Origin: Pseudonocardia nematodicida
GTDB taxonomy: Bacteria > Actinomycetota > Actinomycetes > Mycobacteriales > Pseudonocardiaceae
Reading direction: 5' to 3'
Assembly (NCBI RefSeq): GCF_040105385.1
Contig: NZ_JBEDNQ010000006.1
Location: forward strand, 1 to 64,000
DNA: 64,000 nucleotides
In this document: positions 1 through 11,017 of the stretch, in pieces
How positions within the stretch are numbered: the stretch's first letter is position 1
How the letters are laid out: each line of letters starts with the position of its first letter
The notes under the pieces: model-generated
The model's database searches: none
Told to the model about the DNA's origin: nothing
What the model saw: the letters and a program-made list of their open reading frames with translations, nothing else
Made by a program: the position numbers and the translations under genes

Positions 1-1
1 A

Positions 2-115
2 ACCGACCGCGAGATCCGCCGCTGCCTCAAGCGCTACATCGCCCGCCAGCTCCACCGCCAGCTCGAAACCCCACCCACCCGGCCCAACACCCCGCTGACC
101 ATTGACAGCCCATAG
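2..115 (+). CDS. C-terminal tail of a transposase, IS110-like (partial, cut by window start)
   Basis: Frame 2 is open from the window edge to a TAG at 113-115 and encodes 37 residues. The segment REIRRCLKRYIARQLHRQLE resembles the conserved C-terminal end of IS110-family transposases, which carry a CLKRY(I/V)AR motif. Only the tail is visible, so whether the element is intact cannot be judged here. The next gene runs on the other strand and ends at 188. Family assignment is from memory of the motif and is moderately secure; another transposase family with a similar tail is possible. Confidence 0.55.
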   Translation, partial: TDREIRRCLKRYIARQLHRQLETPPTRPNTPLTIDSP

Positions 116-121
116 GAGCGT

Positions 122-152
122 CGCTTTGGTTCGGCATGGCCGAACCAAAGCG
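122..152. terminator. Perfect 14-bp hairpin after the transposase tail
   Basis: CGCTTTGGTTCGGC at 122-135 pairs perfectly with 139-152 around a 3-base loop. It lies 6 bases after the transposase stop and 35 bases beyond the coxM stop, so it could terminate both convergent units. There is no T tract, which is usual in GC-rich actinobacteria. It could alternatively be part of the insertion sequence end. Confidence 0.6.
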
Positions 153-187
153 TCATGAGTCGGGATTCGGGAGGGGGGCCGGGTGGG

Positions 188-1002
188 TCAGTGAGGGGCG
201 TGGGCGGTCTCGAGGGCGCGGCAGGTCAGGACCCGCGCGAGGTGGGCGCGGTACTCCGGGGTGCCGTGGGTGTCCGCGGGCGGCTCGGTGCCCTCGGCGG
301 CCAGCGCGGCCGCCTCGGCGATCGGCTTCCCCTCGGCCAGGGCCTGCTCGGCGGCCGTCGCCCGCAGCGAGGTCGACCCCATGTTGACCATGCCGATCCG
401 GTTGCCGGACACCGCGATCGCGACGATCGCCCAGTCGTTGCTGCGCCGGGTGAACTTCTCGTAGGCCCAGCCCTGGTCGCCGCAGCGCGGCACCCGGATC
501 TCGACGATCAGCTCGTCCGGCTCGCGGACGGTCTCGAACACCCCGGTGTAGAACTCCCCGATCGGCACGCTGCGGCGCCCGCGCGGGCCCTGCAGGACGA
601 TCGTGGCGTCCAGCGCGAGCAGCGCCGCGGGCAGGTCGGCGGCGGGATCGGCGTGCGCGACGGTGCCGCCGAGGGTGCCGCGGGCCCGGATCTGCGGGTC
701 GCCGACGGTGCGGGCGACCGCCGGGAGCAGCGGGCACTCGGCCGCCAGCTCGTCGGAGTTCACCACGTCGCGGTGCTTGGTCCCGGCGCCGATCGCGACG
801 TCGTCACCGTCGACCCGGACGTAGCTCAGCTCCGGCAGCCGTCCGATGTCGACGACGAACTCCGGGGCACCCAGGCGCACCTTCATCACCGGGATCAGCG
901 AGTGGCCGCCGGCGAGCACGGTGGCGTCCTCGCCCTTCTCGGCGAGCAGCGCGAGCGCATCGTCGAGGGTGTCCGGGCGGGCGTAGTCGAACGCGAGGGG
1001 AA

Positions 1003-1006
<4 letters not shown>
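188..1006 (-). CDS. coxM: Molybdenum hydroxylase FAD-binding (medium) subunit, CoxM-like
   Basis: This 272-residue protein is the FAD subunit of a CO dehydrogenase/xanthine dehydrogenase-type molybdenum hydroxylase. It would pass electrons from the Fe-S subunit to an acceptor. The N-terminal FAD-binding part shows AGGHSL near residue 33 and the TLGGTVAHADPAADLP flavin loop near 113, followed by the smaller CO-dehydrogenase flavoprotein C-terminal domain. The length is slightly short of the usual 280-290. The GTG start at 1006 overlaps the coxS stop by 4 bases, so it is translationally coupled as the last gene of a coxL-coxS-coxM operon. The substrate is not shown by this subunit. Confidence 0.9.
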
Positions 1007-1550
<544 letters not shown>

Positions 1551-1554
<4 letters not shown>

Positions 1555-3812
1555 TTGCCGGCCTCCTGAATGGCCTCCCAGACCCGCATGGGGGTCAGGG
1601 GCATGTCGATGTGCGTGATGCCCAGGTGCGACAGGGCGTCGATGACGGCGCTCTGGGTGGCGGGCGTGGAACCGATCGTCCCGGCCTCGCCGATGCCCTT
1701 GTAGCCCATCGGGTTGATGTGGGTGGGGGTGGTCATCTCGACCAGGTCGAAGCTCGGGAGCTCGGCCGCCGAGGGGATGCCGTAGTCGGCGAAGGTGCCG
1801 GTGAGCGGCTGCCCCTCCTCGTCGTAGATCACCTCTTCGAGCAGCGCCTGGGCGATGCCCTGGGCGATGCCGCCGTGCCGCTGCCCCTCGCAGAGCAGCG
1901 GGTTGAGGATCGGGCCGGCGTCGTCGACCGCCACGATCTTCTCGACGGTGACCTTGCCGGACTCGGTGTCGACCTCGACCACGCACACGTGCGACCCGAA
2001 CGGGAACGTCGGCTTCTCGCCGTCCCAGGTGGTCTCGGCCTTCAGCGGCTCGGCCTCGGCCAGCTCCGCGAGGGTCACGCTGCGCGCGCCGGGGACGCCG
2101 CGCACGGTGATGGCCGCGTTCGCCGGGTCGAGCTCCAGGTCGTCGACGCCGGCCTCGAGCAGGTCGGCCGCGCGCTGCTTGGCCAGGTCGATCAGCTCGG
2201 CCGAGGCCTGGTGCACCGCGACGCCGCCGGTCTGCAGCGAGCGCGACCCCATCGTCCCGCCACCCTTGGGCACGAGGTCGGTGTCGCCGTGCTTGACGGT
2301 GATCTTCTCCATCGGGACGCCGAGCTGCTCGGACGCGAGCATCGCCCAGGCCGTCGCGTGCCCCTGACCGTGCGGGGACGTGCCGGTCAGCACGGTCACC
2401 GAGCCGTCCGGGTGCACCTCGACCGAGGCGTCCTCGGCGTAGGCGCCACCGCCGGTGATCTCCACATAGGACGAGACGCCGATGCCGAGCTGGCGGACGT
2501 CGCCCCGCTCGCGGCGGGCGGCCTGCTCGGCGCGCAGCCCCCGGTAGTCCGATTCGGACAGCGCCAGGTCGATCGCGTCGGCGAACCGGCCGGAGTCGTA
2601 CTCGACGCCGCCCTTGGTGGTGAACGGGAACTTGTCCGCGGCGACGACGTTGAGCTTGCGCACCTCGGCCGGGTCCATGCCGACCTCGGCGGCGAACAGG
2701 TCGACGGCGCGCTCGATCGCGGCCGTGGCCTCCGGCCGGCCGGCGCCGCGGTAGGCGGCGATCGAGGTGGTGTTGGTGACGACGGCGCGGGCGCGGGAGT
2801 CCACGTTCTCGATGTCGTAGGTGCCCGGCGCCATCATCCGGGTGAACATCGGCAGGAACGTGCCCAGGCGCGGGTAGGCGCCGAGGTCCTGGACGACGTC
2901 GAGCCGGTAGTGGGTGATCCGGCCCGCGCGGGTGCCGCCGATGGTGACCGTCTGGCGCTGGGCACGGCCCTGCACCATCCCGGTCATGTTCTCCGAGCGG
3001 GACTCGTTCCAGCGGACCGGGCGTCCCTGCTGCCGGGACAGCCAGGCCACGATCGCGAACTCCGGGTCGGAGCCGATCTTCGCGCCGAACCCGCCGCCGA
3101 CGTCGGGCAGGATCACCCGCAGGTTCGCCTTGTCCATGCCCAGCCAGCCCGCGACCTCGTCGCGACCGCCCTGGGCGTTCTGGTTGGACATGTAGAGGGT
3201 GCAGCGGTCGCCGTCCCAGAACGCGCTCGCCGCGCGGGACTCGAGCGGAGCGGCGGCCAGGCGCTGGTTCACCAGGTCCCGGGTGACGACGACCTCGCAG
3301 CCGGCGAAGAAGTCCGGGTCGGCGTCGGAGTCGTGCCCGTACGCGGCGGCGGTGTTGGTGCCGGCGTCGGGGAACAGCAGGGTCCCGTCCGTGGCCGCCT
3401 CGAGGGGGTCGATCACCGCGTCGAGCGGCTCGTAGTCGACGTCGACCAGCTCGGCGGCGTCCTCGCCCTGGTAGAACTCCTCGGTCAGGACGGCGGCGAC
3501 CGGCTCGCCGACGAACCGCACCCGGTCCACGGCCAGGAACGGGCGCGTCATCGCCTTGTTCGCGCCGGGGAACAGCAGGGCGGGGTCGATGTCGAGATCG
3601 GCACCGGTCACCACCGCGACGACGCCCGGGGCGTCCAGCGCGGCGGAGGTGTCGATCGAGGTGATCGTCGCGTGGGCCAGCGGGGAACGGACGAGCGTGA
3701 GGTGCAGGGCCCCGGTCAGTCGCTCGTCGATCAGGTCGTCGGTGTAGGTCGCGCCGCGCGTGAGGAAGACCGGATCCTCGGTGCGGACGACGCGTGTCCC
3801 CAAGATGCTCAT
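1551..3812 (-). CDS. coxL: Molybdenum hydroxylase large subunit, form II CoxL-like
   Basis: This 753-residue catalytic subunit binds the Mo-pterin cytosine dinucleotide cofactor. Conserved features include GGGFGAK (239-245), the HGQGH segment, and GIGEAG (706-711) with the catalytic Glu at 709. The active-site loop reads AYRGAGR (353-359). That is the form II signature; true aerobic CO dehydrogenases (form I) carry AYXCSFR. The enzyme is therefore a form II or 'CODH-like' hydroxylase whose substrate may not be CO. It is the first gene of a coupled L-S-M operon. Probable maturation factors (moxR, coxE, xdhC) lie about 40 kb away at 43.7-46.8 kb rather than adjacent. Confidence 0.93.
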
Positions 3813-3936
3813 CGGTCGCGAGCGTATAGCGGGAACGGGCCGAGTGCGACGCAGCGCACACCGTGGAATCGCAGGTCAGGGCACCCTAAGCGGAACGACA
3901 CCCCGGCTGCGTTCCGCATCTGCGGAGATGTCGTCG

Positions 3937-3952
3937 GGCATCGGCCGATGCC
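3937..3952. promoter_or_regulatory. 16-bp perfect palindrome upstream of coxL
   Basis: GGCATCGGCCGATGCC reads the same on both strands. It sits 125 bases upstream of the coxL start, in the 206-base gap between coxL and the GH172-like gene. Its position suits an operator for the cox operon, but no regulator is identified and short GC palindromes arise by chance in this background. Confidence 0.3.
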
Positions 3953-4018
3953 TCGGGTATCAGGCCTCGCCGAGGGCCACTCGGGGGTCGTATGCCGATG
4001 ATCGAACTGCTCCCACGG

Positions 4019-5119
4019 TCAGCGCGGGTGGCACGCGGCCGGCGGCGGGAGCGGCGGCCGGGTCGTGACCGGCTCGGACAGGTACAGGTAGGCCACGGTG
4101 GAGATGTCGTCCTGCCGCTCGACCAGGCCGTGCGGCCCGGCGCCGATCTGTTGCAGCGTGACCGAGAGCCGTGCGGAGAACAGCACCGGGTCCGGCAGGT
4201 GCCAGCGGTAGAGCCCGTGCGACGGCGGCATGGCGGTCTCGAACGGCGTGGCGCCGGTGCCGTCCCGGGTCGACCGGAACGGGTACCCGGAGAACGGCGC
4301 GCTGAAGGTGACCGCCTCGGGCTCGGGGCTGGTCCGCAGCGCGTCCTGGAAGCACCAGGCACCACCCGCGTAGTCCTCGAGTCCGGTGCTGCACAGGGTG
4401 GGGTGCGTGCGGTCGTCGTCGACGAAGAACTTCACCTCGCCCTCGCCCCACCACCAGCGCGACAGCGCGGTCAGCGCGATGTAGGTGCCCACGTACCGGC
4501 CGGTGCCGGTGACGCCGTCGAGGATCGGGTGGTCCGTGCCGAGGGGCAGGTCGGCGTTCGACCGGCGCCACTGGGCGTGCAGGTATCCGGTGTCCTCCCC
4601 GAGGTCGTCGCCCTCGGTGTAGTCGACCTGGTAGTAGACGTGCGAGAGGTCAGCCCCGTGCCGGCTCTCCAGGGTCAGCAGCGCCCGGGTGCGGAACGGC
4701 ATCGGGAGGTAGCAGTTCATGCCGCCGGTCGGGGCGACGGTGATCGGCAGCGAGGTGACCGTCGCGCGGGTCGCGAAGCCGTTGCAGAAGAAGTCGCCGA
4801 GCGGGACCTCGACCGCGGGGGCGTCGGCGTCGTCCCAGTACGCGCGCAGCACCAGGTCGCGCAGGACGAACGGGCCGCCAGCAGCCGTCCGGTCGGGCAG
4901 CGTGATCCAGATGTGCCGGATGGTCCCGGGGCCGGTGAGGTCGGCCAGCGTGCGCGTCCCGCCGGCGGCGATCGGGACGTACGCCCGGCCCTTACGCCCC
5001 GGGCCGAGCGGGGACGACGCGTGAGCGGCGCCGCCGTCGGCACCGGTGGGGTTCTCGGCGTTGATCGACCGGCTCCGGACGGCGGGGTCGCGGTTCAGGG
5101 TGCTCCACTGCTCGAACAT
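4019..5119 (-). CDS. DUF2961 / glycoside hydrolase family 172-like protein
   Basis: This 366-residue protein matches the DUF2961 family, whose characterised members (GH172) act on fructofuranosyl or arabinofuranosyl linkages. Recognisable conserved stretches include IRHIWIT near the N-terminus, CNGFATRA, NCYLPMPF, YYQVDYTE and STGLEDYAGGAWCF. Acidic residues in the last of these and around it are candidates for catalysis. The ATG at 5119 is chosen because it follows AGGAG by 6 bases. There is no signal peptide, so the protein looks cytosolic. It lies 65 bases after thiD on the same strand and may be read through from it, with no obvious functional link. Actinobacterial arabinan or arabinogalactan is a plausible substrate by inference only. 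Confidence 0.8.
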   Translation of the reverse strand: MFEQWSTLNRDPAVRSRSINAENPTGADGGAAHASSPLGPGRKGRAYVPIAAGGTRTLADLTGPGTIRHIWITLPDRTAAGGPFVLRDLVLRAYWDDADAPAVEVPLGDFFCNGFATRATVTSLPITVAPTGGMNCYLPMPFRTRALLTLESRHGADLSHVYYQVDYTEGDDLGEDTGYLHAQWRRSNADLPLGTDHPILDGVTGTGRYVGTYIALTALSRWWWGEGEVKFFVDDDRTHPTLCSTGLEDYAGGAWCFQDALRTSPEPEAVTFSAPFSGYPFRSTRDGTGATPFETAMPPSHGLYRWHLPDPVLFSARLSVTLQQIGAGPHGLVERQDDISTVAYLYLSEPVTTRPPLPPPAACHPR

Positions 5120-5184
5120 GCGCGCTCCTGGCGTCTCGTCGGCGGGGAACGAGCGTCCCGGAACGACGCCGATGCGGCGAGCGG

Positions 5185-6042
5185 TCAGTCCTCGTCCCAC
5201 CAGGGGCGGATCGCCCACAGCGGGGAGACGGGGCCGTGGCCGGCGCCGAGCGGGTAGGAGTTCCGGACGGCCTCGACGATGTAGCGCTTGCCGAACCGGA
5301 CGGCGGCCTCCAGGTCCATCGCCCTCGCGAGCCCGGCCGCGATCGAGGCTGCCAGCGAGTCGCCGCCGCCGTGGGTGTGGCCGGTGTCGAACCGGGGGCC
5401 GGGCAGCTCGAGGAAGGTCTCGCCGTCGTAGAGCAGGTCGAGGCAGCCGTCGGCGGCCCCGTCGCCTGCGGGCAGGTGCCCGCCCTTGACCAGCACGGCC
5501 CGCGGGCCGAGCGCGTGCAGCGCCTTCGCCGCGGCGTACTGGCCGTCCCGGTCGCGGACGTCGTGTTCCACCAGCAGCCGGATCTCGTCCAGGTTCGGGG
5601 TGACCAGCGTGGCGCGCGGGAACAGCGTGTGCCGGTAGGCGTCGAGCGCCTCGCTGGCCAGCAGCGGGTCGCCGTGCATGGAGGCGGCGACCGGGTCGAC
5701 GACGAGCGGGGTCGCGCGGCCGGCGCCGATCCCGTTGGCGTCGCAGGCTTCGGCGACCGCGGCGATGATCTCGGCGTTCGCCAGCATGCCGGTCTTGGCC
5801 GCCTGCAGGCCGATGTCGGAGGCGACGGTGGCGATCTGGCCGGCGATCGTGTCGACCGGGATCGTGTGCACGCCGGTGACACCGACCGAGTTCTGCACGG
5901 TGACCGCGCAGACGGCGAGGCAGCCGTGCACCCCGCAGGCGGTGAAGGCGCGCAGGTCGGCGGCGATGCCGGCACCACCGCCGGAGTCCGTGCCGGCGAT
6001 CGTCATGGCCCTGGGGGGTGTGGTCCCGACGGCGGGTTCCAT
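5185..6042 (-). CDS. thiD: Hydroxymethylpyrimidine (phosphate) kinase ThiD
   Basis: This 285-residue ribokinase-fold enzyme phosphorylates HMP and HMP-P to HMP-PP for thiamine synthesis. The N-terminal signature is AMTIAGTDSGGGAGI (12-26), followed by VTVQNSVG and KTGMLAN. The anion-hole motif reads HGGGDSLAAS with Asp at 228, where E. coli-type ThiD has GTGC with Cys. The C-terminus ends with HGPVSPLWAI, which I associate with actinobacterial ThiD. The ATG at 6042 follows directly on a TPP riboswitch that contains the ribosome binding region, so start choice and regulation agree. It is probably repressed when thiamine pyrophosphate is abundant. Confidence 0.93.
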   Translation of the reverse strand: MEPAVGTTPPRAMTIAGTDSGGGAGIAADLRAFTACGVHGCLAVCAVTVQNSVGVTGVHTIPVDTIAGQIATVASDIGLQAAKTGMLANAEIIAAVAEACDANGIGAGRATPLVVDPVAASMHGDPLLASEALDAYRHTLFPRATLVTPNLDEIRLLVEHDVRDRDGQYAAAKALHALGPRAVLVKGGHLPAGDGAADGCLDLLYDGETFLELPGPRFDTGHTHGGGDSLAASIAAGLARAMDLEAAVRFGKRYIVEAVRNSYPLGAGHGPVSPLWAIRPWWDED

Positions 6043-6047
6043 CCTCG

Positions 6048-6150
6048 TGTCCTCCCTGGCCGGCATTACCCGGCCGGTCCCGCGGTCGGCGGCGGTGACC
6101 GGGGTCGTCCCCGCGGTCCCAGCCGCCCTCTCAGCCCGGTGTTCCCGCGA
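6048..6150 (-). promoter_or_regulatory. TPP riboswitch (THI element) upstream of thiD
   Basis: Read on the minus strand, this has the hallmarks of the TPP aptamer: GGGCTGAGAGGGC (the CUGAGA box) and, about 60 bases later, GGGTAATGCCGGCCAGGGAG (the UAAUGCC...AGGGA box). The second box ends a few bases before the thiD ATG. Proximity to the start suggests control of translation initiation by masking the ribosome binding site. Outer limits are approximate. Confidence 0.95.
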
Positions 6151-6259
6151 GCTCCCGCGACGTGCGTGTCTCCCGCGACGGTATCCCGGGCGTCCGGCGC
6201 CTCGACGGCCGGGAATTGTCGGTGCTGCGTGGGACACTCCGCGTCGAGGAGGTCAGCCC

Positions 6260-6907
6260 ATGAGTGCACAGCCCGCCGGTCCGGCCGGGGCGGCGACGGG
6301 TCCGTGGTCCCGCCCGGTTCCTCCCCCCCGTCTGCTGACCGTCACCGAGTACCTGGCGATCGGTGAGGTCGAACCGGGCTACACCGAGCTGCTCGAAGGG
6401 CAGGTACTCATGTCGCCCGGTCCGGCGCCCGATCACAACCACGCCGCATCGGAGATCAGATATCAACTCCGCGGTCGGCTTCCCGCGGACCTCGAGGCCA
6501 TCCAGGATGTCGATGTAGATCTTCAACTGGCGCCGCCGGACGCTCCCGGGACCGTGCGTCGTCCCGATCTCGTCGTGGCTCCCCGCACTGCCCGCCGCCG
6601 GGTCCGCCGCGAAGGTGGTGTGCTTCGCGCATCCGAGGTCGTGGTCGCCGTCGAGATCCTCTCCCCCGGCTCGCACCGGACCGACCACGTGCACAAGCGC
6701 GGGGAGTACGCCGACGCCGGGATCGGCCATTACTGGATCGTCGATCTCGGTGCCGCCGCTGCTCGCTCCGGCGCCACGGGCCCGGTCTCCCTGCTGGCCT
6801 GCCACCTCGCCGGCGACTTCGGCTATGCCGACGGCGGCGTGGTCACCGGCCGGTTCATCTCCACCACACCGTTTCCCGCCGAGCTGGATCTCGACGCGCT
6901 CCTCTGA
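6260..6907 (+). CDS. Uma2-family (DUF820) restriction-endonuclease-like protein
   Basis: This 215-residue protein has the PD-(D/E)XK-type fold seen in the Uma2/DUF820 family. The family pattern is visible: LTVTEYLAIGE near the start, then YTELLEGQVLMSPGPAPDHN, RRPDLVVAP, VVAVEILSPGSHRTD and YADAGIGHYWIVD. The candidate catalytic residues are the Asp in RPDLVV and the Glu in VEILSP. The ATG at 6260 follows GGAGG by 7 bases. The family is abundant in actinobacteria and cyanobacteria and its biological role is largely unknown. The gene stands alone between the thiD and thiC riboswitch units and converges on thiC. Confidence 0.85.
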   Translation: MSAQPAGPAGAATGPWSRPVPPPRLLTVTEYLAIGEVEPGYTELLEGQVLMSPGPAPDHNHAASEIRYQLRGRLPADLEAIQDVDVDLQLAPPDAPGTVRRPDLVVAPRTARRRVRREGGVLRASEVVVAVEILSPGSHRTDHVHKRGEYADAGIGHYWIVDLGAAAARSGATGPVSLLACHLAGDFGYADGGVVTGRFISTTPFPAELDLDALL

Positions 6908-6918
6908 TCGGCCCGACG

Positions 6919-6948
6919 GGCGGAACGGCCCCGAGGAACCGTTCCGCC
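6919..6948. terminator. Hairpin between uma2-like gene and thiC
   Basis: GGCGGAACGG (6919-6928) pairs perfectly with 6939-6948 over a 10-base loop. It sits between two convergent genes and probably terminates both. Confidence 0.6.
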
Positions 6949-6963
6949 ACACCTGGTCCCGGA

Positions 6964-8631
<1,668 letters not shown>

Positions 8632-8639
8632 GACGACTT

Positions 8640-8732
8640 CCTCCCTGGCCGGCATTATCCGGCTGGTTCTGCGGTCGGCGACCGTGAATCGGTGTGTCGC
8701 CCTCTCAGCCCCGCGCGACGGAGCTCCCGCGT
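8640..8732 (-). promoter_or_regulatory. TPP riboswitch upstream of thiC
   Basis: On the minus strand the segment contains GGGGCTGAGAGGGC (complement of about 8699-8712) and CCGGATAATGCCGGCCAGGG, the two conserved halves of the TPP aptamer. The ribosome binding GGAGG immediately follows and the thiC ATG is a few bases on. Limits are approximate. Confidence 0.95.
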
Positions 8733-8854
8733 TGTTCAGATGTGTGGTGGTGCAGGCCGACCGTAGGCACCGTCCGGCGCCGGACGCCAGCCCCCCGACC
8801 GTTCTCACCCGGATGCGAGGAATGATCCACAGGTGTGGCGGGTTCGCCCGGAAC

Positions 8855-9286
8855 ATGACGCAGAACGCCGAACTGAGCCCGACCGAGTGGGTGCGCGACC
8901 AGACCGAGCAGATCCTCGAGAACGGGACGACCGAGGGTGTGACGATCATGGATCGTCCGGTCGTGCTGTTCACGACGACCGGCGCGAAGTCCGGGAAGAA
9001 GCGCCTCGTGCCGCTGATGCGGGTCGAGCACGACGGCGCCTACGCGATGATCGCGTCCAAGGGCGGCACGCCCGAGCACCCGGCCTGGTACCACAACGTG
9101 CTGGCACACCCGGAGGTCGATGCGCAGGACGGCACCGAGACCCGGACGTTCGTCGCGCGCGAGGTGCAGGGTGCGGAGCGGCAGGAGTGGTGGGACCGGG
9201 CCGTCGAGGCCTACCCGCCCTATGCCGAGTACCAGGAGAAGACCTCCCGGATCATCCCGGTGTTCGTGCTCGAGCCCCAGGCCTGA
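8855..9286 (+). CDS. Deazaflavin (F420)-dependent nitroreductase family protein, Ddn-like
   Basis: This 143-residue split-barrel protein resembles the Ddn/F420H2-dependent reductase family. The typical signature is FTTTGAKSGKKRLVPLMRVEHDG, read here as two adjacent parts, followed by IASKGGTPEHPAWYHNVLAHPEV. The last stretch lines the cofactor pocket in family members. Several in-frame ATGs lie upstream (for example 8814); 8855 gives the usual length and N-terminus, but the ribosome binding site is weak. These proteins reduce quinones or other substrates with F420H2. The substrate cannot be read from sequence. Confidence 0.85.
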   Translation: MTQNAELSPTEWVRDQTEQILENGTTEGVTIMDRPVVLFTTTGAKSGKKRLVPLMRVEHDGAYAMIASKGGTPEHPAWYHNVLAHPEVDAQDGTETRTFVAREVQGAERQEWWDRAVEAYPPYAEYQEKTSRIIPVFVLEPQA

Positions 9287-9309
9287 GAGACCTCCCGGGA
9301 GGCCACCGG

Positions 9310-9347
9310 CCGGTGCGCGCCCGCCCCCTCGAACGGGCGCGCACCGG
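9310..9347. terminator. Hairpin between Ddn-like gene and ABC permease
   Basis: CCGGTGCGCGCCCG (9310-9323) pairs perfectly with 9334-9347 over a 10-base loop, between two convergent stop codons. It is a good candidate for a bidirectional terminator. Confidence 0.7.
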
Positions 9348-9355
9348 GTGCCCGC

Positions 9356-11017
9356 TCAGGCCGCGACGAGCCCCCGTGCGGGCTCGACCCGGCCCGCCCG
9401 CCGCACCGGCGCCCAGGACGCGAGCACCGCGACCCCGACGACGCCCGCCGCGAGCGCCGCGAGCTGGCCGGCCGGTGGCACGCCACCCGCCATCCCCATC
9501 GCCCGCAGGCCGAGCACGCCGTAGGCACCGCCCAGCAGCACGCCGAGCAGCGCACCCACCGCGCCGGCGAGCGCGGCCTCCACGACCACCGCCCGCCGGG
9601 CCCCGGCCCGGGTCAGGCCGAGCGCGCGGAGCAGCGCGATCTCCCGGGTCCGTTCGCCGACCGACAGCGCGAGGGTCACCCCGACGCCGACCACCGCGAC
9701 CAGCAACGTCGTGCCGACGAGCCCGCCGCCGACCGCGCGGGCCGTGGCGAGGAACCCCTCGATACCGTCGCGGGCGTCGGCGGCCCACAGCACGACGTGC
9801 CCGTCCGGGCGTTCGCCGGCCATCGCCCCCGCCGCGCCGCCCGGGATCACCTGCTCGATCGCGGCGCGGGCGGCCGCCGGCTCGGTGCCGGGCGCGGCGT
9901 CCACCTGCAGCTCGGTCCCGTCGGTGCGCACCACCAGCTCGGGGCGCTCCGCCAGGTCGGCGGCGAGCTGCTCGGCGAGGATCTCGCGCTCGCGGTCCGG
10001 CGCGTCCGGCGCGGGCAGCACGATCGCGTCCGCCGGGTAGCTGCGCTCGATCGAGGCCCGGGAGTCGGCGGCCGCCCCGTCCACCCCGACCAGCAACGCC
10101 GCCGTCAGACCGGTCCCGAGCGCGAGCACCGTCGTCGTCGCGGCGGTCCGGCGTGAGGTCCGCCGGGCGTTCGCGACCGCCAGCCGGGCCGGCCCGGACC
10201 GGGCCACCAGCGGCCGCACGGCCGACGCGGCAGCCGCGACCAGGAACGGTCCGGCCGCCACCAGCGCCCCGAACAGCACGACGCCGCTGAGCGCGGTGAG
10301 CCCGATGCCGGCCACGCCGCCGTCGCCGCCCACGGCACCGGCGGCGCCGATCGCGGCGGCCGGCGCCGTCAGCACCCCGGCAACCGCCCAGCGGCGTCCG
10401 GTCCGCGGCGGTCGCGCCTCCACGGTCTCGGCCGCGCCGAGGGCCACCACCGGTGGCACCCGGCCGGCCGCGGCGGCCGGGGCCAGCGCGGCGACGACCG
10501 TCGCGAGCACGGCCAGCAGCACGCACCCGGCCAGGCCGGCCGGCGACATCACCAGCGACGGCAGCTCGGTGCCGGACGCGCGCAGCGCCAGGATCGCCGC
10601 CCAGCCCCCCGCCACCGCGACGAGGACACCCAGCAGACCCGCCACCAGGCCGGTCAGCGCGGCCTCGGCGAGCACCGACCGGGCGACCTGCCCGCGGCTC
10701 GCCCCGACGCAGCGCAGCAGGGCGAGCTCCCGGGAGCGCCGGCCGAGCACGATCCGGAAGGTGGACGCCACCACCACGACCGCGGCCAGCACCGCCAGCC
10801 CGACGAACACCGACAACCCGGCCAGCACCGCGGCGACCGTGTCCGCGGCGTGCCCGGCCAGCCGCGGGTCCCCGGTCAGCACCACCCGCAGGGTCCCGGT
10901 GAACAGCACCGTCCCGGCCGCGAACGCGGTGGCGACGACGACGGCGAGCCCGGTGGTCAGCAGCTGGCGGGGACGGCGGCGGGCGCCGGCGAGCGCGGCA
11001 CGGGTCGCCGGGTTCAC
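9356..11017 (-). CDS. FtsX/MacB-type ABC transporter permease
   Basis: This 553-residue integral membrane protein carries two FtsX-like permease modules. An N-terminal segment (around LLTTGLAVVVATAF) leads to a first set of helices that includes AVVVVASTFRIVLGRRSRELALLRCVGAS (shown in part). A second set near the C-terminus contains VVGVGVTLALSVGERTREI and ALLRALGLTRAGARRAVV. The repeated RE(L/I)ALLR.(V/L)G motif is the coupling helix typical of the family. The GTG at 11017 overlaps the ATPase stop, so the two subunits are translationally coupled. The likely role is export or mechanotransmission of a lipid, peptide or antibiotic. Confidence 0.9.
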   Translation of the reverse strand: MNPATRAALAGARRRPRQLLTTGLAVVVATAFAAGTVLFTGTLRVVLTGDPRLAGHAADTVAAVLAGLSVFVGLAVLAAVVVVASTFRIVLGRRSRELALLRCVGASRGQVARSVLAEAALTGLVAGLLGVLVAVAGGWAAILALRASGTELPSLVMSPAGLAGCVLLAVLATVVAALAPAAAAGRVPPVVALGAAETVEARPPRTGRRWAVAGVLTAPAAAIGAAGAVGGDGGVAGIGLTALSGVVLFGALVAAGPFLVAAAASAVRPLVARSGPARLAVANARRTSRRTAATTTVLALGTGLTAALLVGVDGAAADSRASIERSYPADAIVLPAPDAPDREREILAEQLAADLAERPELVVRTDGTELQVDAAPGTEPAAARAAIEQVIPGGAAGAMAGERPDGHVVLWAADARDGIEGFLATARAVGGGLVGTTLLVAVVGVGVTLALSVGERTREIALLRALGLTRAGARRAVVVEAALAGAVGALLGVLLGGAYGVLGLRAMGMAGGVPPAGQLAALAAGVVGVAVLASWAPVRRAGRVEPARGLVAA

